Below are positions 1 to 11,362 of a stretch of DNA of 64,000 nt, piece by piece. Origin of the DNA: Pyrus communis (taxonomy: Eukaryota > Streptophyta > Magnoliopsida > Rosales > Rosaceae); NCBI RefSeq assembly GCF_963583255.1, contig NC_084810.1:9693853-9757852 (forward strand), in the 5' to 3' direction. The translations under genes and the position numbers were made by a program. Every line of letters begins with the position of its first letter. Positions within the stretch are counted from its first letter, which is position 1. The notes beneath the pieces are model-generated. The model did no database searches. It worked only from the letters and a program-made list of their open reading frames with translations, and was not told the DNA's origin.

Positions 1-356
1 GTTTTCCGAAGTGAAACTCACCTGAAATTGGTACCATCGTGTTCGTGTGGTCTTCAGGAGTACGATGGTGGTCTTAGATCCTTCGTTGGTATAGTTTTAG
101 GGTGGTTTTGTGGGTGGTCCGTGTGAGTTCGAAGGAGAGAGAGAGAGAGAACTGACAGAGAAAATGAGAGATTTGTGAGGGAGGAGAGAGAGAGAGAGAG
201 ACAAGGTACGGGAATGAGGGAGAGATTTGAGGGAGGTGGGATCCTACCCAATCTCCAAATTATCAAGTTACAACATATTTTACGCCCCTTAGTCCCGTTT
301 AAGGGCATTTTCATAACTTCACGTCCTCGGAATTAAAATTCCGGGACGGGTTGTGA
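1..356 (-). mobile_element. Gypsy-like LTR, truncated by window edge
   Basis: On the minus strand the sequence from about 356 begins with TGTCACAACCCGTCCCGG, closely resembling the first bases of the solo LTR at 37323 (TGTGACAGCCCGTTCCG), and both continue with an A/T-rich block and then a 'GCCCC/GCCCT' run. I infer the terminal part of a related Gypsy-type LTR running off the window. A GA-rich microsatellite lies inside it at about 138-205. No coding sequence is credible here. Confidence 0.5.
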
Positions 357-359
357 CAA

Positions 360-1028
360 AAACATTCTACACTAATTCAAGTAACAAATATATGAATGTA
401 TGTTATACCTAGAAGCGAGATATGAAACCTAACTAAAAGGTAGAAGAAACATAATATACGGATCAGCAAGACACATTAATTTGCATGTGACAAGTTGATT
501 ATAAAAAAGAATCTATTATATAGGTAGATAAATATAATTAACTTGTGACATAGGTTGATTATAAAAATTAAAAATAAAATTTATAAATAGGGTTTGAAGC
601 AGGAGGAAGAACAAGAAATAACAAAATAAATAAATAAATAAATAAAAAGAATAATCAAAGAGATAATTAGGAAAAAAGTTAATTTTTATAATAAATCTTA
701 TCATTGAAGAGATAAATATTGATAATAAAATAATTAAATTTAAAAAATTAAACTTATTTTAATAAACTGGACTATTTCTACTATTGTCTGAAAAAATTGG
801 ACTTATCAAGTTTTCCTTAAGATTTATCATTATTAGTACATAAATTTAAGTACGTAGTGCTTTAACGTATAATATATGCTCCATCCACCTCATCCAATTT
901 AAAAAAAAAAAAAAAAAAAAAACCATTTCACTTCTGGTGATAATGTGTAAGTGACATTTGTTATATTCACCAATGTAGGATCATCATTCACTTTAAAGAA
1001 CGATAAAAAAAATAATTTGCATTCTCTT
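360..1028. other. AT-rich intergenic DNA, no gene seen
   Basis: Very A/T-rich sequence with a homopolymer A run at about 901-922 and an AAAT-type simple repeat at about 623-648. No supported open reading frame. Together with 7380-7947 it formed one continuous stretch before the Copia insertion at 1034. Confidence 0.6.
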
Positions 1029-1033
1029 CAAGT

Positions 1034-1358
1034 TGTTATAGAATTAGTGGGTGAATGCCCACTCAAAAGAATGCCCAAAGACTTAGTAATAGTGAGTAAT
1101 AGTGTTTGATACTTTCAAAAGTATCATCATTGTACTTTGATGGTTGTAGTTACGAGAGTCGCTCCATAAATAGAGCACTTCGTCTGTTATCAAATGCACT
1201 ACAAAAGAAAGCAAGAGAAATAATATCAGTATCCCTCCCTCTCCTTATCTGCCATCTTTTTTGTGTTATAGCTACTAAAGTCATAGTGTGATATTTTGCA
1301 CCTACTTCGCTCCTGTCCTTAAAAAGGTTATCTCTCTAACTTTTGTCTATTTATAACA
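1034..1358 (+). repeat. 5' LTR of Copia element
   Basis: Direct repeat of 7050-7374 with the short inverted ends TGTTATA/TATAACA. By eye there are about a dozen differences from the 3' LTR in 325 bp, nearly all transitions, so roughly 96% identity. It contains a TATA-like CCATAAATAGAGC at about 1164-1176, a plausible promoter. Confidence 0.92.
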
Positions 1359-1359
1359 C

Positions 1360-1378
1360 ATTATCAGCACGACTCTCT
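1360..1378 (+). other. Primer binding site of Copia element
   Basis: Directly after the LTR the sequence reads ATTATCAGCACGACTCTCT. A TATCAGCACG-type site is common just inside plant Copia LTRs and is thought to pair with initiator tRNA-Met. Position fits; pairing was not tested. Confidence 0.6.
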
Positions 1379-2061
1379 AACCTTAAATAGTTCACATCTC
1401 CCTTCACCGAAAGAAAGAAAAAAAAAATGCTTCCTTTAAGGTTTTTCCTGTTTTTCTTCTTCTTCTACTTCATTTGCGTGATGCACCCTCGCGATGAACT
1501 GCTAGCACCATGCCTGCTTGTCATTCTAAATTTAACAGTTACTTATATCTTTGATTTCTTGTTTGGTGTAGTTCATGGTTTCTAACCCAGTGTTTATTTA
1601 TGTTAATTTTACTGTAATCAAAGATGATGCAGTATAATCGCCCATCTTGAACTGAAAATTTAATTTTCACTGCGATCAAAGATGATGCGCTACAATCGCC
1701 CATCCTGAGCTGCAAATTTAATTTTACTACAATTTTAGGTGGTGTGGTATAATCGTCCACATTGCTCTTCATATTTAAATCGATTATATCTTGCTCTGCA
1801 TATTAAAATTTTTTTGCTATTCAAGTGGTGCAGAATAATCGCTCATCCTATGCTTGTTTCAATGAGAATGGTACGGTGCAATCGCCCTTTTCATTAATCA
1901 TGAAAATCTCGAGCCTGAAGTTTCAAGTGCTTATCATTTTTGGCTTGAAGATCAAAATGAAAAATTTGTAAGAACCAAAAGTTCTAACGCTATATTCCTC
2001 TAGGAATACATATTATTGCAAGTTCTTACGCATCTTATTTTTCTTTCAGAAAGAAAAGAAA

Positions 2062-3050
2062 ATGGTGAACTTGGCAAAGCTTGAGTTTGCTGCCCTAGAC
2101 ATTACTGGGAAGAATTACCTTACCTGAGTACTGGATACCAAGATCCATCTGGAAGTAGGGAATCTTGGAGATACCATTAGGGAAGAAAATAGCTCATCCT
2201 CTCAAGATCGGGCGAATGCCATGATCTTTATTCGTTGCCATCTTGATGAGGGACTAAACAACAAGTACCTAACAGTTGAAGATCCGTTAGCTCTCTGGAA
2301 GACATTGAGAAACAGATACAATCACCAGACAACGGTGATTCTTCCAAGGGCTCACTATGAATGGACTCATCTAAGGATCCAAAATTTCAAGTTAGTGGCT
2401 GAGTACAATTCTGCGTGTTCAAAATTACCTCTTAGATGTAGCTCTGCGGGGATTCCATTACTGAGGAAGAAATGCTGGAAAAGACTTTCAGCATATTTCA
2501 TGCCTCTAACGTGCTCATGCAGCAGCAGTATAGAGCGCGATGATTCACTGAATACAACCAGTTGATATCTGTGCTCTTGGTAGCTGAACAAAATAATGAG
2601 CTCCTGATGAAAAATCATCAGTCCCGACCTACTGGATCTACACCATTCCCATAAGTAAATGTTGTTTCCCTTGAAGTGAACGCCACATCCTCTGGTGGCG
2701 ATAATCATAAACGAGGACGTGGCCATAAGCGAGGCCGGTGGAACAGGACAAGCAAGAATCATGGTGGTCAGTTTCACAACCAGATTCCAAGGAAAAATTC
2801 TGGCCCATGCTTTAAAAATGGAAATCACCACAAAGGCAAAGCTTGTATGAACAATGCTCCTAGAAACTCTGATGGAGCCTGCCATAAGTGTGGTGATGAT
2901 AGGCACTGGGCTCGTACCTGTCGTACCCCAAAATATCTGGTGGATCTATATCAAGCCTCCCTCAAGGAGACGGGTGTCGAGACTAATTTCCTCGACCAGG
3001 CTAGAGCATGGATATACCTAATCCAGTGTGCGACTTATCAGTACAATTGA
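2062..3050 (+). pseudogene. Copia gag, frameshifted and with stops
   Basis: The reading starts at ATG 2062 and meets a TGA within about 25 codons. It resumes at 2221-2565 and again at 2676-3050 in shifted frames. The middle part has the Copia gag look (LALWKTLRNRYNHQ). The last part has a basic RNA-binding stretch and a CCHC zinc knuckle, CHKCGDDRHWARTC, at about 2881-2922, followed by the family tail 'TPKYLVDLYQASLKE'. Gag would form the virus-like particle around the element RNA. Several frame breaks make it nonfunctional. Confidence 0.85.
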
Positions 3051-3245
3051 ACATAACCCACTTAGATGTCTCAGACTTCATTCTGGAAAGGGGGAATGAA
3101 GTGTATCAGTCCGACTGAATCATTTATATTTGATGTACTTTTATTATTCTGAACTTGTAGTTTAAAAACTCGCATTTCAATATAAAAAAAAAGGCATTTA
3201 AATTTCTAAGTTGTTTTTAACCATGATCCCCTTTACTCAGAAAGC

Positions 3246-6200
3246 ATGGATAAAAGCTATGGTTATTCTCAAAACATGAGAAATGGCAGAGATATTTGTC
3301 TTGCAGACAGCGCAACCACACTTACAATACTTCGTGATCGAAAGTATTTCTCAAACTTGATGCTTACAAGAGTAAGGGTAACAACAATATCAGGTCAATC
3401 AGATGTAATTGAAGCCTCAGGAAAAGTCCAAATTATGTTACCAAATGGAACAATATTGTTCATACATAATGCATTGTATGCTACTCGATCTACTTGAAAT
3501 TTGTTGAGTTTCAGAGACATATATTTAAATGGATACCACATTGAAATGAAAAGTGTAGAAAATGTGGAGTATCTATGCATTACCTCCAATGGTACCCAGA
3601 AGCATATATTGGAGAAGTTACGTGGTTTGTCAAGTGAATTGTATTATACATACATAAAGACAATTGAATCACATGCTGTCATGAACCAGAAGTTCATTGT
3701 TTCAAAAGATTACATGCTTTGGCATGACCGATTAGGTCATCCAGGATCCACCATGATGCGTAGGATCATTACCAACTCTAATAGACATCCATTATTAAGC
3801 AGAGACATTGCTATCTCAAATGATAACCCTTGCAAGGCTTGTTCTCAAGGGAAGTTGGTAATTAAACCATCACAACTAAAGGTTGATGCTGAATCCCCAT
3901 CATTTTTGCAAAGAATTCAAGGGGATATTTGTGGACCTATTCAGCCATGTTGTGGACTATTTCGATATTTATGGTTTTGGTTGATGCATCTACCCGATAG
4001 TCACATGTTTGTCTTTTATCTACTCGGAATGTAGCTTTTGCGAGACTTCTTGCTCAGATAATCAAGTTACGAGCACAGTTCCCAGATTATCCCATTAAGT
4101 CAATTCGACTTGATAACGCTGGTGAATTTACGTCTCAAACCTTTGATGATTACCACATGACATTGGGCATTGATGTTGAACACCCTGTTTCTTATCTCCA
4201 TAATCAAAATGGTTTAGCATAAGCATTGATCAAGCGGCTTCAGTTAATAGCTCACATTCTGCTCATGAAAACAAAATTGTTAGTTTCTGTATGGGGACAT
4301 GCCATCTTACATGCTGCATCATTGGTTCGATTGAGTCCTATAGCCAACCACCAATACCCCTCAGTACAACTCGTGTTTAGACATCAGCTAAACATTTCAC
4401 ATTTACGAGTTTTTGGTTGTGCTGTTTATGTGTCTGTTACACCGCCGCAACGCACTAAAATGGGACCTCAGCGTAAACTGGGAATTTTTGTGGGTTTTGA
4501 TTCACCATCTATAATTAGATATTGTGAACCCTGACAGGTGATATGTTTATAGCTCGTTTTGCTAATTGTCACTTTGATGAGACAGCCTTCCCGTCGTTAG
4601 GGGGAGAAAAAACTGTTCCAGAAGAACGGCAAAAGCTGGCATAGGTTGTACCCACCTTATCTCATTTTGATCCACGTAGCACTCAATGTGAAAATGAAGT
4701 GAAAAAGATCGTTCATCTTCAAAGTATTGCCAATCAAATGCCAGATGCATTTAATGATGCTATGAAAATGACAAAATCATATATACCAGCTACAAATGCA
4801 CCTGCAAGAATTGATGTCCCTGTTAGACAAAATAAAGTGGTAACGAATGATTCATCTGGTGCACACCTAAAGTGTGGTAAACCCCCAGTTTCAAAAGATT
4901 CAGCCCCTCGAAAGAGAAAGACAAGGGCACAGCTGAATCCAAATGAAATCATTCAATAAGAGAAAATGAATGAAAAATTCATAATTCATGATTCTGTACT
5001 TCCAGAAGAAAAAAAAATGTTCTTAATGAGACACATGTCCCTGAAGAGACAGCAATACATGAAAGCAAAGAAATCTCCATAAATTATGCATGTACAAATG
5101 AATTGTGGGATCAGAATGTTTGCATTCGCAGTAGCCACTGAAATCATATTAAGTGATGATATTGAGCCCTACTCTGTTGATGAATGCAAACAGAGACAAG
5201 ATTGGCCTAAGTGGAAAGATGCAATCCAGGCAGAATTAAATTCCTTGGAAAGGCGAAGTGTTTTTGGATTGGTAGTCCAAACTCCGCCTGATGTAAATCC
5301 CGTGGGTTACAAATGGGTATTCACAAGCAAACACAATGAGAAAAATGAGATTGCAAGATACAAAACACGACTCATTGTACAAGACTTTTCACAAAGACCT
5401 AGAATTGATTATGAAGAGACATACTCTCCTGTAATGGACCAATTATGTTCCGTTACTTAATAAGTTTAGTGGTTTCAGAAAAGCTTGACATGCGACTTAT
5501 GGATGTCGTTATTGCGTGTCTATATGGAGAATTAGATACTGACATATACATAAAGGTCCCAAAAGGACTTAAGTTGCTTGAAACAACTAACAAACCACGT
5601 GGTATGCTCTCAATCAAATTAAAACAATCATTGTATGGGCTGAAACAATCTGGACGAATGTAATATAATCGTCTCAGTGAATATTTGATCAAAGAATGAT
5701 ATATCAACAATGTCATTCGCCCTTGTGTGTTCATTAAGAAATCCAATTCTGGATTTGCTATAGTAGCAGTATATGTTGATGATATGAACCTAGTTGGAAC
5801 TCCGGAAAAGCTTAATAAAACTACTGAATATCTGAAAAGAAAATTTGAAATGACAGACATCGAGAAAACAAAATATTGTCTCGGCCTGCAGATCGAGCAT
5901 TGTGTTAATGGAATTTTGGTCCACCAATCAGCTTACATTGAAAAAATCCTGAAGTGATTTGGCATGGACAAGGTTTATCCACTCAGCACGCCAATGGTCG
6001 TTCATTCTTTTGACATTAATAAAGATCCATTCCATCCAAAAGAAGATGATGAAATGGTCCTTAGTCCATAAGTACCATATCTGAGTGTAATAGGTGCTTT
6101 ATTGTACTTAGCTCAAGTACTAGACCAGATATAGCTTCTTCAGTTAACTTGTTAGCAAGGTATAGCTCTACTCTAACAATGCGTCATTGGAAAGGAGTCA

Positions 6201-6741
6201 AAGATGTTTTGCGATACCTTGATGGTACAACAGACATGGGTCTCTTCTACTCAGGAAAATCCACAAATGACCAAATCCTTGCTGGATATACAGATGCTGG
6301 TTTCTTCTCTGATCCGCATAAAGCCCGCTCACAAACTGGATATGTGTTCACTAATGGAGATACAGCAATCTCATGGCGCTTAACAAAGCAAACATTAGTT
6401 GCTACATCTTCAAATCACTCAGAAATACTTGCTTTACTTGAAGTAAGTCATGAATGTTCCTGGTTAAGATCAATGATCCATCATATCTGGAATTCATGTG
6501 ATCTACCTTCAAAGACAGACAATCCAACTATCATCCATGAAGATAATGCAGTCGGTGTTGTCCAAATGAAGGAATGATTCATTAAGGGCGGTAAGACTAA
6601 ACACATATCACCAAAGTTTTTCAGTGCACATGAGCTACAAAAGGCTAAAGTTATTGAAGTCAAACAAATTCATTCCAATGCAAATCTGGCAGACCTGTTC
6701 ACCAAGTCTCTACCAAAGTGCACGTTTCAGAAGTTAGTGTA
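3246..6741 (+). pseudogene. Copia pol: protease, integrase, RT, RNase H, broken
   Basis: Domains appear in Copia order across several frames. Protease: LADSATT at about 3300, where the usual catalytic triplet is DSG. GAG-pre-integrase: LWHDRLGHPGSTMMRRI at about 3718, with CKACSQGK. Integrase core to about 4034, then a further integrase block at 4226-4534. Reverse transcriptase: GYKWVFTSKH and AVYVDDMN (the YVDD active site) at 5300-5960. RNase H: 'AGYTDAGFFSDPHKARSQTG' at about 6280-6340. Stops and shifts occur at, for example, 3495, 4034, 5458, 5660 and 5955. The protein would need many repairs to work. Confidence 0.88.
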
Positions 6742-7040
6742 GAGTATCGGATTACGTCGACTTACCAATCAGCTAAATTTGAAGAATGCGAAATCAGGGG
6801 GAGATAAATATCAAGGGAAACATCCATGATACATGCTTGTTGTACTCTTTTTCGTTCGACTAGGATTTTTCCCACAAGGTTTTTCCTATTAAGGTTTTAA
6901 CGAGGCAACATAAGCATACTTAACACTATATCAACAATCCAAGTAAAGTTGTACTCTTTTTCCTTCGCTATAGTTTTTTCCCACTAGGTTTTTCTGAGCA
7001 AAGTTTTAACAAGGCAACTGATGTTGATGTGTAGGCATCC

Positions 7041-7049
7041 AAGGGGGAG
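7041..7049 (+). other. Polypurine tract of Copia element
   Basis: AAGGGGGAG lies directly before the 3' LTR, the standard position for the plus-strand primer of reverse transcription. Confidence 0.8.
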
Positions 7050-7374
7050 TGTTATAGAATTAGTGGGTGAATGCCCACTCAAAAGAATGCTCAAAGACTT
7101 AGTAATAGTGAGTAATAGTGTTTGATACTTTCAAAAGTATCATCATTGTATTTTGATGGTTGTAGTTACGAGAGTCGCTCTATAAATAAAGCACTCCGTC
7201 TGTTATCAAATGCACTGCGAAAGAAAGCAAGATAAATAATATCAGTATCCCTCCCTCTCTTTATCTACCATCCTTTTTGTGTTATAGCTACTAAAGTCAT
7301 AGTGTGATATTTTGCACCTGCTTCGCTCCTGTCCTTAAAAAGGTTATCTCTCTAACTTTTGTCTATTTATAACA
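7050..7374 (+). repeat. 3' LTR of Copia element
   Basis: Same length (325 bp) and termini as the 5' LTR and followed at once by the second CAAGT target duplication. Differences from the 5' copy are scattered single substitutions, consistent with ageing in place. Confidence 0.92.
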
Positions 7375-7379
7375 CAAGT

Positions 7380-7947
7380 AATAATGTAGAGTCAATAAGA
7401 TGTATATAAAAACACTCCTTACTTTAAACATCATGTTACTTGATCATGTCAAATAAGTGATCGCTATATTTTACTGTTATAGCACAACTTATGGACACGA
7501 ACAAAAATACATTTCAATCCTACAAAGATCTTTATTCTCTTCTTAAGTGTAGATACAAGATCATGACATCTATATGAATGTAGTCTCTAAAGATCATGAA
7601 AAGAAAATTATTTTTCTATTTCTGATAACGTGTTATATAGTCGAGAATTTCTAGTGCAAAAACAACATAAAAATTATATTCTAAATTTTTTAAATTCATA
7701 ACTTCTGGTTTAGTGTACAAATCTATGTTTAAAGAACATAGGTTCTAATATCAAAACTTTTGGTTTTAAAACTAATAACGTCTTATAAAATATTTTAGGG
7801 TTTAGGGTTATAAAACTAAAAGGAAATTGTGGGGGGATATGAGAAGGAGAGTAAAATATTTTTTAAGTTCGTGTGTATTTTTTTTTTGTCAGAATTCGTG
7901 TATATTTCATCTTTGATAAACACTTATCTATAGGCATTGATAAACAC
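7380..7947. other. Intergenic DNA, no gene seen
   Basis: AT-rich sequence between the Copia element and the following TIR element. No open reading frame or RNA gene is supported. A short TTTAGGGTTTAGGG at about 7797 is only two telomere-like units. Confidence 0.55.
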
Positions 7948-7950
7948 TTA

Positions 7951-9027
7951 TGGCTCGTTTATGTAGCCGTAATCAAAATTGGAGGAATTGAATTGAGGAG
8001 AAATTGAAATGAAGAGGAATTAGAATCGATTTCCTATTGAAACTGTTTACTTAAATGTTCAGGAATTGGAATAGAAATGAGAATTAAGAATTAATATGAT
8101 TACTAAAATGCCTTTTTTTGTTTCAGCAAGAGTCTTGTAACCATCCCGTGTTTTCAACCACTTCTCACACAACAACCACTCAAGTTCAGAGCACTGTAAC
8201 AGCATAGTTTGCCTCAGTTCTCTAATGCAACCTAACAATATCACATTAGCGGCAGCCAAGCTAGAAGAAGATAGTAGGGAATTAAACTGATCAACAAACA
8301 TCTTAATCGTTCCAGGAGGATCAACAACCACTCCCATTGCATTCAATTCCTTATCGAATTTCCAAATTGCATTCCTATATACAATACATCAATCGTAGGG
8401 ACATGAAGGATACTCAATAAACAACCCCATCTAGGATCAAGAAGAACAGTTTCCCAAGGGCATTTAAAACCCACAGTTGTCTTTATCCACAATTGTCCTC
8501 ATCCACCTCCTCAGCACAACTTCTTGCTTTTAACCTAGCCAAATTCATCTTCCCTGAATAAAAAAATTAACATTTTAAGAACCTAGCCAACAGAGTTGGC
8601 ACCTTGTTGTGTTGATTAACGAGTCATTGGGCGTCCACTCACTCTCCACCCTCACGAGTGCATGCATCAACAGAGGCAACGCTCCGAGCACTCCGATCGC
8701 CATCTTGTTGTCTTCCTCCAACGCCAAGTTGACTAGCCAAATTCATCTTCCCAATTGTCTTCCTCCAACTCCAAAGCCAAGCTGAAGCATCTATGAATAA
8801 GAGGGCATAATAGGACAGTAGAGTGCATTCTTCATTCCTTCACCATCCAGGAATCCAAATACCTCACTCAGGGAGTCCAATTCCTCCAATTTTAGGGATT
8901 GAATTCCATTTTTCATGTGGGTCCCACATGTTATTGATTCCTTCAAATCATAGTAAACACAAGAATTATCCATAATTAGAATTGGATTCCTAAATTTCAT
9001 TCCGATTACGGGTGTGTAAACATGCCC
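7951..9027. mobile_element. Harbinger-type TIR element carrying gene scraps
   Basis: The left end (TGGCTCGTTTATGTAGCCG) and the reverse complement of the right end (GGGCATGTTTACACACCCG) match at about 17 of 24 positions and both continue with TAATC. The copy is flanked by TTA at 7948-7950 and 9028-9030, the 3-bp target preference of PIF/Harbinger elements. No transposase is inside, so it is non-autonomous. The roughly 1.08-kb interior is unusually long for a MITE and includes a fragment resembling the ARM region of U-box E3 ligases (see 8615-8725). Confidence 0.7.
8615..8725 (-). pseudogene. Captured fragment of a U-box/ARM E3 ligase gene
   Basis: Minus-strand translation gives EEDNKMAIGVLGALPLLMHA followed by a segment ending ESEWTPNDSLI. 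This resembles the ARM-repeat region of plant U-box proteins of the PUB38-41 group, where a segment such as 'ENKxAIGVLGGLxPLL...TRHDSALALYHL' occurs. Only about 37 residues are recognisable, with no start, no U-box and no continuation. It lies wholly inside the TIR element, so I infer transposon capture. The neighbouring minus-strand open frame at 8059-8346 (95 codons) is unrecognised and may be another captured piece. Confidence 0.5.
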
Positions 9028-9843
9028 TTAATTACTAAATATAATAATTAGGCATTGATTACAAAACAATAAGATAGGAGGTTAGAGCAACTCCAGCGTT
9101 GCTGGGTGCTCGGGGGATAGGCCAGAGAAAAGGGGCCCGAGGCCCTGTGGACCGGCTCTAGCGTGAAGGAGCCCGAGTAGAGGTGGAGGCCCGAGCTCCG
9201 GGCCCGTGAAGAATTGCCAGCCCGAGAGCCCAAGTGGATGTGACGTCAGGCATTTTTATATTTTTTTTCTGTCAGGCGCGTGCATCCCACTTGCGCGTGG
9301 GGGTGCGTCGCCGACAGAAAATCAGAAAATACAGTCACTTTTTCAGTTACCGTTGGGAAGCCACGTGGCTTCCCGCGGTCCGTTCGATCTCAACGGCTTT
9401 TTAACATGGACCGTTCGATCTTAACGGTAAAAAAAATAAAAAAAAAGTGTTATTTAATATCCACCGTTCGATTTGAGATCAACAGTGGATATTAATATGC
9501 TTTATACAGAAAAAAAATAAAAGAAAAAATTGTTTTAAAATTAAGAAAAGTTACCGTTATGACACGTGGCACAATCTAGAGTGTTGGAATTCAAATTTTT
9601 TTATATCAAACGGCAGAGATTAATTAGTTGAATAAAAATTTTTAAAAAATGTAAAAAATTGTAAAAAATTGTAAAAAATTCGAAAAAAAATCTGAAATTT
9701 TTTTAAAACAAATTGTTTTTACTTTTCTACAAATACCTTCTCATTATCATCTACCTTACACCACAATTTCATATTTTCTCAACTACTTTCAATCACATTC
9801 CTTTCTTTCTCTCAAATTTTCAAACCATTTTTTTTTCAATAAA

Positions 9844-10962
9844 ATGACTACTGATGCAGGTACGAATTGGTCGCTTCTTGAAGATGTTGCATTGTGTACT
9901 AGCTGGGTTGAAGTTACTCATAGTTCGCTTACAGGTAATGAGATGCAGTTGCGAGAAATGTGGAGTCTTATTCATACCAATTATCTTGAAAAAATTGGTG
10001 GGAAAAGAACCAAAGAATCGATGTCCAATCGTTGGAAATTACTTAGCCAATCGTTTAGTACGTGGAGAGACGCTTTGGCACAAGCTAGTAGTAATATTTG
10101 AAGTGGGGAAAATTACTCGGATCAGGTAACAATATATTATTTATTTGTTTGTACTATACCCAAATTTACATTATAATTATTTGTTTGTATTATTTATTTG
10201 TTACCTACTTACATTATAATTATTTGTTTGTATTATTTATTTGTTACCTATTTTCATTATAATTATTTCTTCTCCCGCATTGTGTAGGAACTTCAAACAC
10301 AAGCTTGGTACGCTGCCAAAACCAAAGGCAAAAATAAATCATTCAACCGGTAGGAATGTTGGAATATTGTTAAAGATTGTCCTAAATTTAGAGTTGTGCT
10401 TGTCGATCTAGAAGTTTTCATGAACAGCACCCCTCTTCACTCTACACCCGATCATGTCTCGCATGTTCATGAAGATGATGCAGAAGAAGTGCCCGAAACG
10501 CCCCTCCCTGAACAAGCGTCGGGTTCGACCCGTTATCCAATTAGGCCTCAAGGTAAGAAGGCTTCAAAGGGAAAATGGAGTGCTTTCAAGAATGCTTATG
10601 CAAAGTTCATGGAAGAATTTACTCACCAAGGTGAATTGACTTTGGCGAGGGAACTGGCGAAATATGAGGCTGATAAGGCTAGAGATGACGCAAAAGCTGC
10701 AACTATTGAGAGAGAATTTCAGTCTAATGAGAGAGAAAGATAGCTACTTAGGCAAGAAAGGGAACATGTTAGAGAAGAAAGAAGGGCTCAACGAGATCGT
10801 GAGATTATGAACATGCCTTTAGAAGGTAAGTCTCCAAATTCTAAATTTTTTTGGAAGTCAGAGAAAGCGGACGTGGTGCGAAGGAGGCGTGCAAGAGAAG
10901 CGAGAGCAAGCCAAGATGGTCCTAGCACCACAAGAGAAGATCATCCTAGCACCACAAATTAG
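9844..10962 (+). pseudogene. Harbinger ORF1 (Myb/NAM-like accessory protein)
   Basis: Exon 1 is 9844-10125 and exon 2 is 10288-10962, joined in phase across a GT-AG intron. The N-terminus has a Trp-rich Myb/SANT-like module (NWSLLEDVALCTSWVEV, then SMSNRWKLLSQSFSTWRDAL). The C-terminus has a charged coiled region of the NAM-associated type. In Harbinger systems ORF1 binds DNA and helps bring the transposase into the nucleus (family knowledge). Three in-frame stops interrupt an otherwise open frame: TGA 10099-10101, TAG 10351-10353 and TAG 10741-10743. They are point nonsense changes without frameshift. Confidence 0.8.
10130..10267 (+). repeat. Tandem repeat inside ORF1 intron
   Basis: About two and a half copies of a roughly 57-bp AT-rich unit containing 'ATAATTATTTGTTTG' and 'TATTTATTTGTTACCTA' fill the intron of the Harbinger ORF1. 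No coding role. Confidence 0.7.
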
Positions 10963-11124
10963 TTAAGTGATGATGAATATAGTAGTTTTTGTAATCGGAG
11001 CCCATAATTTTCCAATCACTTTGGGTTGTAATTTATTATTTATTGAATATAGTATTTTATGTTGTTTCCAATTTATTGAATATTTAGTCAAATGAATTTG
11101 GTAAGTTATTTATACTAAGAGAAT

Positions 11125-11325
11125 ATTTATTGAAATGACAAAAACACACCAAATAAAATTACATAAGCATACCGAATAATAAAAAACTCACTAAAAAAAT
11201 TACATAAACGTACCAAATAATAAAACACACCAAATAAAATTACATAAACACACCAAATAATAAAACACACCAAATAAAATAACATAAACATACCAAATTC
11301 AAAAAAACACACTAAATGAACTTAA
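11125..11325. repeat. Minisatellite between convergent Harbinger genes
   Basis: Repeating 'ACACCAAATAATAAAACAC' and 'ACCAAATAAAATTACATAA' blocks, about 36-40 bp per unit, four to five imperfect copies. It sits between the 3' ends of ORF1 and the transposase gene, where both transcripts would terminate. Confidence 0.7.
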
Positions 11326-11362
11326 TTATCTTCAACTTGTTTCAATGCCCACTAGTGCTCTA

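Larger units (their letters stand above)
1034..7374 (+). mobile_element. Complete but decayed Ty1/Copia retrotransposon
   Basis: A 6341-bp element bounded by two 325-bp direct LTRs (1034-1358 and 7050-7374) that start TGTTATA and end TATAACA. It is flanked by a perfect 5-bp target-site duplication, CAAGT, at 1029-1033 and 7375-7379. Gag comes first, then protease, integrase, reverse transcriptase and RNase H, which is the Copia order. Motif style (zinc knuckle, TATCAGCACG-type primer site) recalls the plant Ale/Retrofit lineage; that assignment is from memory. Stops and frameshifts interrupt both gag and pol, so the copy cannot make its own proteins. Confidence 0.93.

Noticed and set aside
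7793..7812. Telomere-like TTTAGGGTTTAGGG
   Set aside because: Only two units; expected by chance in AT-rich plant DNA.
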